Of a stretch of 64,000 nt of DNA, positions 8,021 through 17,220 are shown piece after piece. The notes under the pieces are model-generated. The model did not search any database. It was not told the origin of the DNA and saw nothing but the letters and a program-made list of their open reading frames with translations. Numbering within the stretch: the stretch's first letter is position 1; each line of letters begins with the position of its first letter. The translations under genes and the position numbers were made by a program. Source of the DNA: Shewanella sp. ANA-3 (GTDB lineage: Bacteria; Pseudomonadota; Gammaproteobacteria; Enterobacterales; Shewanellaceae); contig NC_008577.1 in NCBI RefSeq assembly GCF_000203935.1, positions 4,402,001 through 4,466,000 of the forward strand, in the 5' to 3' direction.

Positions 8021-10231
8021 ATGTCACTGTTTGTTGAAGTTGCGTTACCTGTGCCTATGCGGCAAAACTTTACCTATCGAGTCGATACCGCTGAGCAAGG
8101 TGAGGAAAGCGCTCAACAGCCTCAGATTGGTATAAGAGTAAAAGTCCCCTTTGGACGCCAGCAACTGATTGGCCTTGTTACCGCCATCACCGACAGCTGC
8201 GATCTAGCACCTACGCAACTCAAATCTGTCATAGAGTTTATTGATGACGCGCCCTTATTGCCAGAATCGCTTTATAAATTAACCCTCTGGGCAGCAAGAT
8301 ATTACTTTTGCAGCCAAGGGCAAATGCTGACGCAGGCGCTCCCCGTGGCGCTGCGTAAAGGGCTCGATGCCGCGCCGCAAAAAATTCAGTACTGGCAAAT
8401 CACAGAGCTGGGCAACAATATTGCGCCTGAGACATTAAAACGCGCTCCGGCGCAAAAACGCTTACTCGAACGCTTGCAGCAAGCCTGCCTGACGCAGGAA
8501 GACGTCATCAGTTTAGAACTGAATAAAGCCGCGCTCAAAACCTTAGAGGATAAGGGCTGGATTGCCAGACACGAGAAACTCGCCGAGCTCAATCTCGATT
8601 GGCGCAGCCAACTGGAACTCGATGAAGCCCCCCATAGACTCAATAAGGAACAAGCAGTTGCCGTCACCCTGCTTACCCAGCAGCAAGGATACCACTGCAC
8701 TCTGCTCGAGGGCATTACCGGTTCGGGTAAAACCGAGGTCTATTTAGCCGTACTCGAACATATCCTTAAGCAAGGTAAGCAAGCGCTGATCCTCGTACCT
8801 GAGATTGGCCTAACACCGCAAACCATTAATCGTTTTAAGCGCCGCTTTAAGGTCAATGTGGCCGTGCTGCATTCAGGGCTGACCGATAACCAGCGCCTCG
8901 AAGCCTGGCGACAAGCTCGCTGCGGCCAAGCCGCCATCATCATTGGCACCCGCTCTGCCCTGTTTACGCCCATGGCTTTTCCCGGCGTCATCATCCTCGA
9001 CGAAGAACACGACAGCAGCTTTAAACAGCAAGAAGGCGTTGGCTACCACGCCCGCGATCTCGCCGTGATGCGTGGACATTTAGAATCGATCCCGGTGATT
9101 TTAGGTTCGGCGACACCCTCGTTAGAAACCCTGCAAAATGCCCTCAGCGGTCGATATCATCACCTGCAACTCGGGGAACGAGCGGGTAATGCAAAAAAAG
9201 TGCGCCAAGGGATTATCGATATCAAAAACCTGCCCCTCAAGGCGGGAATGTCGGCGCCACTCATCAACGAAATCCGCAGCCATTTAGAGGCTGGGAATCA
9301 GGTATTACTGTTTTTGAACCGCCGTGGCTTTGCACCAGCACTGCTGTGCCACGAGTGTGGGCACTTACACGAGTGTGATCGCTGCGATGCCTTTTTTACG
9401 GTACATCAATCCCTTGGAGAAATCCGCTGCCACCACTGTGGCAACCAATATGCCATTCCAAGGCAGTGCCACAATTGCGGCAGCACCATGTTGATGGGCC
9501 AAGGTATCGGCACAGAACAACTCGCCGAAGCACTCCAGCAGGAGTTCCCTAAATATCCCGTGGTACGAATCGATCGCGATACCACCCGCCTAAAAGGCTC
9601 GCTCGAGAGCCACTTAAGCGCTATTCATAAGGGCGAATACAAAATCTTGGTCGGCACTCAAATGCTTGCCAAGGGACACCACTTTCCAGATGTGACCTTA
9701 GTGGGATTACTGGATGTCGATGGCGCGCTCTTTAGCGCCGACTTTAGGGCGCCAGAGCGCTTCGGCCAGCTCTATACACAGGTCGCTGGCCGTGCTGGTC
9801 GCGCCAACAAACCCGGTACTGTATTGCTGCAAACTCACCAGAGTGATAACCCGATACTGAGGGATTTGCTCCACCGAGGTTATGGCGAGTTTGCCCGCAG
9901 CCAATTAAAGGAGCGGCAAATGGCGCTGCTGCCTCCCGCTTGGCACATGGTGCTGGTGCGCGCAGAAGCCCACTCCGCTGTGGATGCCGATAACTTTCTT
10001 AATGCGTTTGCAGCGCTGCTGCCCCAAGATAAAGAGTTTGAAATCATCGGCCCAATGCCAGCACCACTCGACAGAAAAGCCGGTAAGTTTCGCCGCCAAT
10101 TGATGTTTCAAGCCAAGCACAGACATAGATTACAGCAGGAGTTTGAGCGAATTTATCCCCTCGTAGAACAGCTGCCAGAGGCCAAACGTTGTCGCTGGAG
10201 CCTAGATAGGGATCCGCAGGATCTGTTGTGA
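8021..10231 (+). CDS. priA: PriA, primosomal replication-restart helicase
   Basis: 736 residues, normal length. An N-terminal DNA 3'-end binding domain (about 1-110) is followed by a winged-helix region, a superfamily 2 helicase core with Walker A GSGKT (about 233) and DEEH (about 326), and a paired zinc-binding module with CHEC, CDRC, CHHC and CHNC (about 443-486). A later helicase motif includes VAGRAGR. It unwinds lagging-strand ends at stalled forks and loads the primosome. argS and ftsN follow on the same strand. Confidence 0.97.
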   Translation: MSLFVEVALPVPMRQNFTYRVDTAEQGEESAQQPQIGIRVKVPFGRQQLIGLVTAITDSCDLAPTQLKSVIEFIDDAPLLPESLYKLTLWAARYYFCSQGQMLTQALPVALRKGLDAAPQKIQYWQITELGNNIAPETLKRAPAQKRLLERLQQACLTQEDVISLELNKAALKTLEDKGWIARHEKLAELNLDWRSQLELDEAPHRLNKEQAVAVTLLTQQQGYHCTLLEGITGSGKTEVYLAVLEHILKQGKQALILVPEIGLTPQTINRFKRRFKVNVAVLHSGLTDNQRLEAWRQARCGQAAIIIGTRSALFTPMAFPGVIILDEEHDSSFKQQEGVGYHARDLAVMRGHLESIPVILGSATPSLETLQNALSGRYHHLQLGERAGNAKKVRQGIIDIKNLPLKAGMSAPLINEIRSHLEAGNQVLLFLNRRGFAPALLCHECGHLHECDRCDAFFTVHQSLGEIRCHHCGNQYAIPRQCHNCGSTMLMGQGIGTEQLAEALQQEFPKYPVVRIDRDTTRLKGSLESHLSAIHKGEYKILVGTQMLAKGHHFPDVTLVGLLDVDGALFSADFRAPERFGQLYTQVAGRAGRANKPGTVLLQTHQSDNPILRDLLHRGYGEFARSQLKERQMALLPPAWHMVLVRAEAHSAVDADNFLNAFAALLPQDKEFEIIGPMPAPLDRKAGKFRRQLMFQAKHRHRLQQEFERIYPLVEQLPEAKRCRWSLDRDPQDLL

Positions 10232-10342
10232 TTCAATAATTTGATAAAAAATCATCGGGAAGATAGCAATTAGTCACCACAAACGGCTAAAATACGCGGT
10301 TATTCCCTGTATTCATTCTTAAAGTTAGTAGCTAATTAATCC

Positions 10343-12088
10343 ATGAAATCACATATCCAATCATTACTTGAACAAACTATCGAATCCTTTAAACAACAAG
10401 GTATTTTGCCTGCGGATTTTGAGGCGCGAATTCAAGTAGATCGAACCAAGGATAAGAGCCATGGCGATCTAGCAACCAACTTAGCCATGATGCTAACCAA
10501 AGCGGCGGGTAAAAATCCCCGCGAATTGGCGCAGCTGATCATCGACAATCTACCGGCATCTAACTATGTGGCGAAAGTCGAAATCGCAGGCCCTGGTTTT
10601 ATCAACTTCTTCATTGATGACAGCGCCTTAGCGAACCAATTACAGGCAGCCATTAGCGATGAGCATTTAGGGATTAAGCTACCAACGCCACAAACTATCG
10701 TCGTGGACTACTCTTCACCTAACCTCGCCAAAGAGATGCACGTCGGCCACCTGCGTTCGACCATCATTGGTGACAGCGTAGTGCGTACCCTCGAGTTTTT
10801 AGGCCATAAAGTGATCCGCCAAAACCACGTAGGCGACTGGGGCACCCAATTTGGTATGCTGCTGGCTTACATGGAAGAATTGCGTGCGCAAAATGGCGAA
10901 CAAGCCCAATTAGAATTATCGGATCTCGAAACCTTCTACCGTGCCGCCAAACTGCGTTTTGATGAATCGGCAGAGTTCGCGACCCGTGCCCGTCAGCTCG
11001 TGGTTGAACTGCAATCAGGTGACGAATACTGCAACAAACTGTGGCGTGAATTTAACGACATTTCCTTAAGTCACTGCCACGAAGTGTACGAGCGTTTAGG
11101 GGTGAGCTTAACCCGCGCCGACGTGCACGGTGAAAGCGCCTATAACGCTGACTTAGAGCAAGTAGTCAAAGATTTAGACGCTCAGGGTTTACTGACCCAA
11201 AGCAACGGCGCCAAAGTGGTCTTCCAAGAAGAATTCCGTAATAAAGAAGGCGAGGCGCTGCCTGTTATCATTCAAAAAGCTGATGGTGGTTACCTCTATG
11301 CCACCACCGACTTAGCCGCAATGCGTTACCGTTCAAGCGTGCTAAAAGCCGACCGCGTACTCTACTTTGTCGATTTACGCCAAGCGCTGCACTTCCAACA
11401 AGTGTTTAGCCTTGCCAAGCTGGCCAAGTTTGTCCGTAACGATATGTCACTGGAGCACTTAGGCTTCGGCACCATGAATGGCGAAGATGGTCGTCCGTTC
11501 AAGACCCGTACCGGTGGCGTAGTGAAACTGGTTGATCTACTGGATGAAGCCAATACTCGCGCACTTGAGCTGGTTCGCAGCAAAAACCCAGATATGGATG
11601 AAGCGACCTTAGCTGAAATTGCCCGCGTTGTTGGGATCAGCGCAGTCAAATACGCTGACCTGTCGAAAAACCGTACCAGCGATTACATCTTCAGCTTCGA
11701 GCAAATGCTGAGCTTTGAAGGCAATACCGCGCCTTACCTGCTATACGCCTACACCCGCGTTGCTGGTATCTTCAAACGTGCGACCGATATCGATTTAAGC
11801 CAAGCCAAGATCGTACTCGAGCACGAAAAAGAGAAAGACTTAGGTAACAAACTGGCACAGTTTGGTGAAATCCTCAGCCGCGTGGTCGACAAGGGCCAAC
11901 CACATGTACTTTGCGGTTACCTCTATGAATTAGCGGGGGCTTTCTCTAGCTTCTACGAGGCCTGCCCAGTGCTTGCCGCCGATAACGACGAGCAAAAGCA
12001 TAGCCGTTTACTGCTGTCACAATTGACGGCCAACACGCTGCAAAAAGGCCTAAATCTACTAGGTATCGAAACCCTAGAACGGATGTAA
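10343..12088 (+). CDS. argS: Arginyl-tRNA synthetase
   Basis: 581 residues. An N-terminal additional domain of about 110 residues for tRNA elbow recognition is followed by the class I signature SSPNLAKEMHVGH (about 126-138). The sequence PFKTRTGG stands where other class I enzymes have KMSKS, as expected for ArgRS, and the anticodon-binding domain is C-terminal. It charges tRNA-Arg. No strong ribosome site precedes the ATG. ftsN starts 3 bp after its stop, so the two are probably co-transcribed. Confidence 0.97.
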   Translation: MKSHIQSLLEQTIESFKQQGILPADFEARIQVDRTKDKSHGDLATNLAMMLTKAAGKNPRELAQLIIDNLPASNYVAKVEIAGPGFINFFIDDSALANQLQAAISDEHLGIKLPTPQTIVVDYSSPNLAKEMHVGHLRSTIIGDSVVRTLEFLGHKVIRQNHVGDWGTQFGMLLAYMEELRAQNGEQAQLELSDLETFYRAAKLRFDESAEFATRARQLVVELQSGDEYCNKLWREFNDISLSHCHEVYERLGVSLTRADVHGESAYNADLEQVVKDLDAQGLLTQSNGAKVVFQEEFRNKEGEALPVIIQKADGGYLYATTDLAAMRYRSSVLKADRVLYFVDLRQALHFQQVFSLAKLAKFVRNDMSLEHLGFGTMNGEDGRPFKTRTGGVVKLVDLLDEANTRALELVRSKNPDMDEATLAEIARVVGISAVKYADLSKNRTSDYIFSFEQMLSFEGNTAPYLLYAYTRVAGIFKRATDIDLSQAKIVLEHEKEKDLGNKLAQFGEILSRVVDKGQPHVLCGYLYELAGAFSSFYEACPVLAADNDEQKHSRLLLSQLTANTLQKGLNLLGIETLERM

Positions 12089-12091
12089 GCC

Positions 12092-12787
12092 ATGAGCAAT
12101 CGTGACTACGCCAACAGAAAACCGCAAGCGGGCGCGAAACAGCGCCCCATGCGCGCAACACGAGCGAGGCCTGCGGCTAAAAAGGCTGCGCCTCGCCGTA
12201 AGCTCCCGATCCCTTTGATCCTGTTCGCCTTTATTGCCGTCGGCAGTTTTGGCTATTTTCTGTTTAGCATTAAAGATACCGCCAAGCAGGAAGCGCCTGT
12301 CGAGGTGAAAACCGAGAAGCCGACTAAGGCAAAAGAACCGGCAACGATTCTGACGCCTAAGGTGAAAGAGGCCGAGCGCCAAGCCGTGGTCGTGACTGCG
12401 CCGGTGGAAGAAAAGCCCGTCGTTGAAGCGCCGAAGAAAGATCCGAACGCCTTGCCACCTAAGCCTAAGGAAGAATGGACCTATCTGGACGAGCTTGAGA
12501 ATAAAAACGTCGAAGTGGATATTCCTGATGTCGTGTCGACGCGCACACCACAGCAATATCAACTGCAGTGCGCCTCATTCCGTCAGGAGTCTCAGGCGAA
12601 CCAGATGAAGGCCGTTATTGCGTTCCAAGGGTTAGAAGCGCAGGTCAGGCAAATTGAAGGCACCTCAGGCACGTGGTACAAGGTTATCCTCGGCCCCTAC
12701 GAACGTAGACGTGATGCCGAGCGTAAACGCCACACCTTGCAAAATGCGGGGATCAATGGCTGCCAGCTGTTAGCCGTTCCAAAGTAA
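12092..12787 (+). CDS. ftsN: FtsN-like cell division protein with SPOR domain
   Basis: 231 residues. A basic, Arg/Lys/Ala-rich cytoplasmic head of about 38 residues precedes one membrane segment (about 39-59), a Lys/Glu/Pro-rich periplasmic linker, and a C-terminal SPOR domain (about 148-230) beginning QLQCASFRQ and containing WYKVILGPYERR. SPOR domains bind denuded septal glycan. Membrane topology, SPOR domain and location downstream of priA and argS fit FtsN, the late trigger of septal synthesis. Confidence 0.85.
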   Translation: MSNRDYANRKPQAGAKQRPMRATRARPAAKKAAPRRKLPIPLILFAFIAVGSFGYFLFSIKDTAKQEAPVEVKTEKPTKAKEPATILTPKVKEAERQAVVVTAPVEEKPVVEAPKKDPNALPPKPKEEWTYLDELENKNVEVDIPDVVSTRTPQQYQLQCASFRQESQANQMKAVIAFQGLEAQVRQIEGTSGTWYKVILGPYERRRDAERKRHTLQNAGINGCQLLAVPK

Positions 12788-12812
12788 TTCCGCTCGCAAA
12801 ATCAGTCTGAAC

Positions 12813-12850
12813 ATCGCGGCGCGTGACCCATCACGCGCCGCGATTTTTTT
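12813..12850 (+). terminator. Strong terminator after ftsN
   Basis: ATCGCGGCGCGTGA and its exact complement separated by CCCA, then seven T residues. Confidence 0.92.
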
Positions 12851-12921
12851 ATCTTCTGGCCAACTGAAGTCCGCTCACAACGCCCTTCTTTCGCCCCATT
12901 TCAAACATTGAGCTAAGTCAC

Positions 12922-12940
12922 AATTTCATTTTGTGAAATT
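12922..12940. promoter_or_regulatory. Perfect 7+7 palindrome upstream of a small gene
   Basis: AATTTCA-TTTTG-TGAAATT lies about 150 bp before the small open reading frame at 13091. Possibly an operator; the binding protein is unknown. It does not match a CRP or FNR consensus well. Confidence 0.4.
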
Positions 12941-13001
12941 TATAACCATCTATTTTTAAACAGTAAATTTGTTTATTAAGAAAGATTAATATGGCGTTTA
13001 A

Positions 13002-13015
13002 TTGACCTAGATCAA
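13002..13015 (+). promoter_or_regulatory. FNR/EtrA-like site
   Basis: TTGACCTAGATCAA differs from the TTGAT-N4-ATCAA consensus at one position and is centred about 82 bp upstream of the small gene's ATG. This suggests control by oxygen limitation. Confidence 0.55.
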
Positions 13016-13090
13016 ACTTAGGCGTATCTCTTAGGTAACAGCAAAACCTGTTGTCTACTCATCAAAAATCCAACCTCAGGGTGAAGTATT

Positions 13091-13315
13091 ATGAATGCAT
13101 TAATCGAGATTGAAGCCTCTGAATTCAGCCAACTGTTCAAAAGCGGTGACGCCTTAAGCATCCGGATGTATATGGAGCATGTGCACATGCCTCTAGATGT
13201 GCAGGATAAGATTTACAACGAGATTTCGGCCTTAGCGGTACTCGAACAAGACACCATAGCGCGTCTTATCGAAACCCATTCCCACTCTGAAATTTCCGAG
13301 CGTCTGGCCTATTAA
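13091..13315 (+). CDS. Small conserved-looking protein of unknown function
   Basis: 74 residues, beginning MNALIEIEAS, preceded by AGGGTGAAGTATT as ribosome site. The protein is acidic and mainly helical, with no signal peptide, no membrane segment and no cysteines; His residues cluster in two places (HVHM and ETHSHSE). I do not recognise a family. The clear ribosome site, the FNR-like site upstream and separate terminators on both sides argue that it is a real single-gene unit. Expression under low oxygen is an inference from that site. Confidence 0.72.
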   Translation: MNALIEIEASEFSQLFKSGDALSIRMYMEHVHMPLDVQDKIYNEISALAVLEQDTIARLIETHSHSEISERLAY

Positions 13316-13440
13316 TCACGGCTGAAGATGACGCGATACGCCAATGGACGGCGGCATTGAGTTCCCCATTCGCCGCGCCAGTTAACTGATATTTTTAACC
13401 CGCTTTCTTATCATAAATCCCATGCTAAACCGCAAAAAAT

Positions 13441-13466
13441 AAGGCCAAATATCACTATTTGGCCTT
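13441..13466 (-). terminator. Terminator of the NfeD-SPFH operon
   Basis: AAGGCCAAAT/ATTTGGCCTT with a 6-nt loop, followed on the minus strand by ATTTTTT. It may also slow transcription arriving on the plus strand from the small gene, though no T-run follows on that side. Confidence 0.85.
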
Positions 13467-13521
13467 AGGTTTATTGGGCTTAAACTGATAAATATTTAAG
13501 CCGCAGCATGGTTTATGCGCA

Positions 13522-14454
13522 TTAAGCTTTCTCTTTTAAGCCTATGCTATTCATCCAGTAATCGAAATCGACCATATTACCGGGTAGCACCACACGGCTG
13601 GACTTTTGGCTTAAGCCATCGAGCTGCTTAAAGTACTGCTCACCAAGCTGCATACGCAGTGCGTTATGGCCGCCGGGCGCCGCAATCACAGTCGCTAAAC
13701 GCTCAATCGATTCCGCAGTGGCTCGCGACAAGGTTAAAATCTCCTCCGCTTTACCTTCGGCCTCGTTGATACGGCGCTGCATTTCACCTTCAGAACGGTT
13801 AACGGTTTCCGCTTTAATCCCTTCGGAGCGATTGATCTTACTCTGCTTATCACCCTCACTCTTTGCCAGTAATGCACGGCGCTCGCGCTCGGCATTCACT
13901 TGCATTTCCATGGCGTTTTTCACTGTCTCGGGCGGCGTGATGTTCTTAATCTCATAGCGGTGTACGCGAATCCCCCACATGGCGCCCGCCTGGTCGAGCA
14001 CTTCCACTACCTTGGCGGAAATCACATCCCTCTCTTCGAAGGTGCGGTCGAGATCTAAGGTGCCGATCACTGAGCGCGTGGTGGTCTGCGCTAATTGAAT
14101 TGCCGCATAACGATAGTCAGTGATGCCATAACTGGCCTTCACAGGATCGGTAACAGAGATATAAATCACCCCGTCAACTTCCACATTTACTTCGTCACTG
14201 GAGAAACACTCCTGTGGTGGTACGTCGATAGTTTCCTCTTTTAAGTCATGGATATAAGCCACTTTATCGACAAAAGGAATTAAGGTGTGGAAGCCCGCAT
14301 CTAACGTCGAGTGGTACTTACCTAAACGCTCAACTATATAAGCCGATTTAGTCGGAACTAAGCGGATGGATTGGAACAGCTTAATCACAAATATGGCGAA
14401 AATCAGTCCCCAAATGGCCATTACCGCGACATCAGTATTCAATGGGATTTGCAT
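13522..14454 (-). CDS. SPFH/stomatin-family membrane protein (second of a pair)
   Basis: 310 residues. An N-terminal membrane segment (about 8-28) is followed by an SPFH domain starting VPTKSAYIVERLGKYHSTL and a long Glu/Arg/Ala-rich coiled coil (about 185-260). Stomatin/paraslipin proteins form ring assemblies in the inner membrane and often work with NfeD proteins. Its ATG overlaps the stop codon of the upstream SPFH gene (TAATG) with AAAGGAG ahead of it, so the two are coupled and may form hetero-oligomers. Confidence 0.88.
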   Translation of the reverse strand: MQIPLNTDVAVMAIWGLIFAIFVIKLFQSIRLVPTKSAYIVERLGKYHSTLDAGFHTLIPFVDKVAYIHDLKEETIDVPPQECFSSDEVNVEVDGVIYISVTDPVKASYGITDYRYAAIQLAQTTTRSVIGTLDLDRTFEERDVISAKVVEVLDQAGAMWGIRVHRYEIKNITPPETVKNAMEMQVNAERERRALLAKSEGDKQSKINRSEGIKAETVNRSEGEMQRRINEAEGKAEEILTLSRATAESIERLATVIAAPGGHNALRMQLGEQYFKQLDGLSQKSSRVVLPGNMVDFDYWMNSIGLKEKA

Positions 14455-15389
14455 TAGCGTGCTCCTTTGCTCGTTGCATTATGGCCACCCACGGTTTGGG
14501 TGACTTGTTCCATTCCTTCGAAGAATCCTTCGAGTTTTGCCATTTCCGCGGGGACAACCGACACTTGCGAATCGTTGAGGATCTTACCGACCTGAGCAAT
14601 AAACTGCTCTTTTAACAGCATATTCATCGCATCGTTACCGCCATTCACCTCTAACGCTTGGGAAATCATCGCCATGCCTTCGGACTTTGCCTTAGCGATA
14701 ATGGCAATTTCTTGCCCGGTACCTTTAGCTTCGTTGATACGCTTCTGTTTTTGGCCTTCAGAAATGTTAATCGCCTCTTGGCGCTCACCCTCTGACATAT
14801 TGATCATCGCGGCCTTTTCGGCATTGGCCAAAGTGATTTCGGCGCGCTTACGACGCTCGGCTTCCATTTGTTTTTCGAGGGTATGGATCACATGGCGCGA
14901 TGGCGTGATATTACGGATCTCATAGCGTAACACTTTGATCCCCCAAGGCTCAGACGCCTTATCAATCTCGCGCACTATGGATTCGTTTAAGCGATCACGC
15001 TCGGAAAAGGTCTCACTGAGGGTGAGCTTACCGATTTCAGAACGCATAGTGGTCTGCGCCAGATTCACGGCAGCTTTACGATAATTTTCAATACCGTAGC
15101 TCGCTAATTTGCCGTCCATAACCTTGAGATACACTAAGCCGTCCACTTCAAGCTGGGTGTTATCCTTTGAGATACAGCTTTGTGGCGGCACGTCGAGCAC
15201 TTGCTCACGGGTATCGTGTTTATATGCGACGCGATCGAAGAAAGGGATTAAGAAGTGGAATCCCGGTTGCAGTACGGTACGGAATTTCCCCAAACGCTCA
15301 ATGACATGCACCTCACGCATCGGCACTATCAGCATCAGCTTATAGAGAATAAACAAGACAAATAAAATGACTAAGGTAAACACAAACAT
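14454..15389 (-). CDS. SPFH/stomatin-family membrane protein (first of a pair)
   Basis: 311 residues, with the same plan as its downstream neighbour: a membrane segment (about 1-18), an SPFH domain beginning VPMREVHVIERLGKFR, a coiled coil with repeated NMSEGERQEA-type units (about 185-245) and a short C-terminal tail. AAAGGATGAG precedes the ATG. The pair look like an old duplication. Upstream NfeD ends 12 bp before this gene. The role in the cell (membrane microdomains, protease control) is known only in general for the family. Confidence 0.88.
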   Translation of the reverse strand: MFVFTLVILFVLFILYKLMLIVPMREVHVIERLGKFRTVLQPGFHFLIPFFDRVAYKHDTREQVLDVPPQSCISKDNTQLEVDGLVYLKVMDGKLASYGIENYRKAAVNLAQTTMRSEIGKLTLSETFSERDRLNESIVREIDKASEPWGIKVLRYEIRNITPSRHVIHTLEKQMEAERRKRAEITLANAEKAAMINMSEGERQEAINISEGQKQKRINEAKGTGQEIAIIAKAKSEGMAMISQALEVNGGNDAMNMLLKEQFIAQVGKILNDSQVSVVPAEMAKLEGFFEGMEQVTQTVGGHNATSKGAR

Positions 15390-15400
15390 AGACTCATCCT

Positions 15401-15871
15401 TTAGTTTTGAGACGTTGCCTGATCAACAGGCTCAACCACTAGGGCAATGTTTTCACGGCAGATAATCCTGACCTCAGTGCCCGCAGCAATGATACTACCA
15501 TCCCCCAATGCGGGCCATTCGCTCCCTTGGAACTCGACTCTTCCTGTCGTTTGTCCTGGACCTATGGTTTGTTTAACACGGGCGATTTGATTGTAGATAT
15601 CAAGTTCTTCATCGGTGTTATCCACATGGGAATCTCCACCAACCAATTTTTGAGTGACTTGCCGAAAGGCGAGTAATAAGACGATGGCGGAAATAAACCA
15701 CAGTGTCAGGCTTTGAACCACACCTTCCACTAGGCCAATCCATAAGGCGCCAGCCACCACTAAGCAGGCGGCGCCGAGTAGCACGACAATACCTCCAGGT
15801 ATCACCAGCTCGGCTAACATCAAGATAATCCCGATAATAGACCAAACTAAAATCAGATTCGAAAACTCCAT
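15401..15871 (-). CDS. NfeD-family membrane protein
   Basis: 156 residues from the ATG at MEFSNLILVW, which has AGGGGGG upstream; the longer frame is not supported. Three or four closely spaced membrane segments occupy residues 5-75 and include ELVIPGGIVVLLGAACL. A C-terminal OB-fold (about 95-150) contains the TGRVEFQGSEWPA motif. This is the short NfeD type without the ClpP-like protease domain. NfeD and SPFH genes are commonly paired and their products interact. Confidence 0.9.
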   Translation of the reverse strand: MEFSNLILVWSIIGIILMLAELVIPGGIVVLLGAACLVVAGALWIGLVEGVVQSLTLWFISAIVLLLAFRQVTQKLVGGDSHVDNTDEELDIYNQIARVKQTIGPGQTTGRVEFQGSEWPALGDGSIIAAGTEVRIICRENIALVVEPVDQATSQN

Positions 15872-16162
15872 ATTCCCCCCTGAAATGAGAGCATCCTGTG
15901 CAGCACTATAGCAGCAGAGTGGCAGATATGCGACATAATATGTCATAAATTTATACGCCGATTTAAAAAGCACGGCAAGACAATTAACTTGGGAAAATGA
16001 GGGGATGAATTGACTCGCGGCAAAATATCGACCCGAGTTGTTCTAAAATTAAGCACAATCAATTCAAAAAGTTAGCTCACAATATCATCAAAAATGTATC
16101 GAGAAATAAAATAACCGCTAAAAATCAATAAATTAAACACCTTAAAACCCACAATTTGATTA

Positions 16163-16224
16163 TGTGATTTTCACAACAACATTCGATAAAAAACTTTGAA
16201 TAATTGTAAATTTTTGCATATATT
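16163..16224 (+). promoter_or_regulatory. Promoter of the Tsx-like gene with a CRP-like half site
   Basis: TTGAAT at 16196-16201, a 17-bp spacer, then TATATT at 16219-16224. Upstream, TGTGA-N6-CAACA (16163-16178) is centred near -61 from the expected start, the class I CRP position. One half site is good and the other weak. The leader to the ATG is about 130 nt. Confidence 0.5.
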
Positions 16225-16358
16225 GCCCGCACTTTTTACCTTGCCCTCAGCCAGTACCCATACAAGCCGCACCACCCTAGCCGTTTGTAGGTTCTGCCCT
16301 CGGAGCAGGAACTGAGTACAACTTTATTTAGCGTCTACCCCTACAACAGGAAATAACA

Positions 16359-17111
16359 ATGAAAAAGACATGCCTATGTCTAGCATTAATGCTTTCACCT
16401 CAAGCATTTGCTGGTGACTTAGTACAGTGGTGGGATTTCAGTGCAACCGCCCTTTATGGCGAAGACTACGACTTGGCTCCTTCGGACAAGCAAACGACAG
16501 TCACACTCGAAACCGCTGGTGCATGGAAATACGGTGATTGGTTTGCCTTCCAAGATTTTATCTACTTCAAAGGCGACCACACGGGCATGGATAGCACCAC
16601 CTACGGAGAGATTTCACCTCGCTTTAGCGCGAGCAAAATCCTCGGCGAAAAAATTGCGTTCGGCCCTATTACCGATCTTTCATTAGCCCTTACCTACGAA
16701 GAAGGTGAAGGCCCTGTGCATAGCTTGCTCTATGGCTTAGGGGTCGATGTTGCCGTACCTTACTTTACCTACCTTAACTTCAACACTTATCGTCGCGATG
16801 CAATGAGCTCAGGCAATATCAGTGATGGCTGGCAGTTCACCCCAGTCTTCAGAATTGATATCCCTGTAGGTTCGGCCAATATCGTGCTCGATGGCTTTAT
16901 CGATTGGGTATTTGCCACGGATAACAGTGGCTACGAAGAAAACTTCCACTTCAACCCGCAGCTGAAATACGATTTGGGTAAGAGCCTATTTGGTGACCAT
17001 AAGGCAAATAAATTGCTTGTCGGTATCGAGTACGATCTGTGGACCAACAAATACGGCGTGAAAGGTGTCGACCAAGACACTTATTCTGTGATTGCTCAGT
17101 ACCACTTCTAA
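16359..17111 (+). CDS. Tsx-like nucleoside-specific outer membrane channel
   Basis: 250 residues. A signal peptide (about 1-18, ending AFAG) is followed by alternating beta strands with aromatic girdles and a C-terminal aromatic residue (AQYHF), as outer membrane barrels require. The motifs LVQWWDFSATALYG and KYGDWFAFQDFIYFKG resemble the Tsx family. Tsx passes nucleosides across the outer membrane. It is convergent with uridine phosphorylase across a shared terminator, which supports a role in nucleoside use. The family assignment is fairly sure; the exact substrate is not known. Confidence 0.8.
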   Translation: MKKTCLCLALMLSPQAFAGDLVQWWDFSATALYGEDYDLAPSDKQTTVTLETAGAWKYGDWFAFQDFIYFKGDHTGMDSTTYGEISPRFSASKILGEKIAFGPITDLSLALTYEEGEGPVHSLLYGLGVDVAVPYFTYLNFNTYRRDAMSSGNISDGWQFTPVFRIDIPVGSANIVLDGFIDWVFATDNSGYEENFHFNPQLKYDLGKSLFGDHKANKLLVGIEYDLWTNKYGVKGVDQDTYSVIAQYHF

Positions 17112-17150
17112 TCTAAGTGATACAGCCCGCCTTGGCGGATACAGCGAATA

Positions 17151-17178
17151 AAAAAGGTGCCTAGGGCACCTTTTTTAT
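17151..17178. terminator. Bidirectional terminator between the Tsx-like gene and udp
   Basis: AAAAAGGTGCC-TA-GGGCACCTTTTTT, with A and T runs on both sides, serves both convergent genes. Confidence 0.9.
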
Positions 17179-17220
17179 TACGCACGCAACACTCGCTTTG
17201 CAGGGGAGCGCGTCGGCGAA

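Noticed and set aside
12919..12935. CRP site in CACAA-N7-TTGTG upstream of the 74-residue gene
   Set aside because: Orientation and spacing do not fit TGTGA-N6-TCACA; the nested AATTTCA palindrome is the stronger symmetry.
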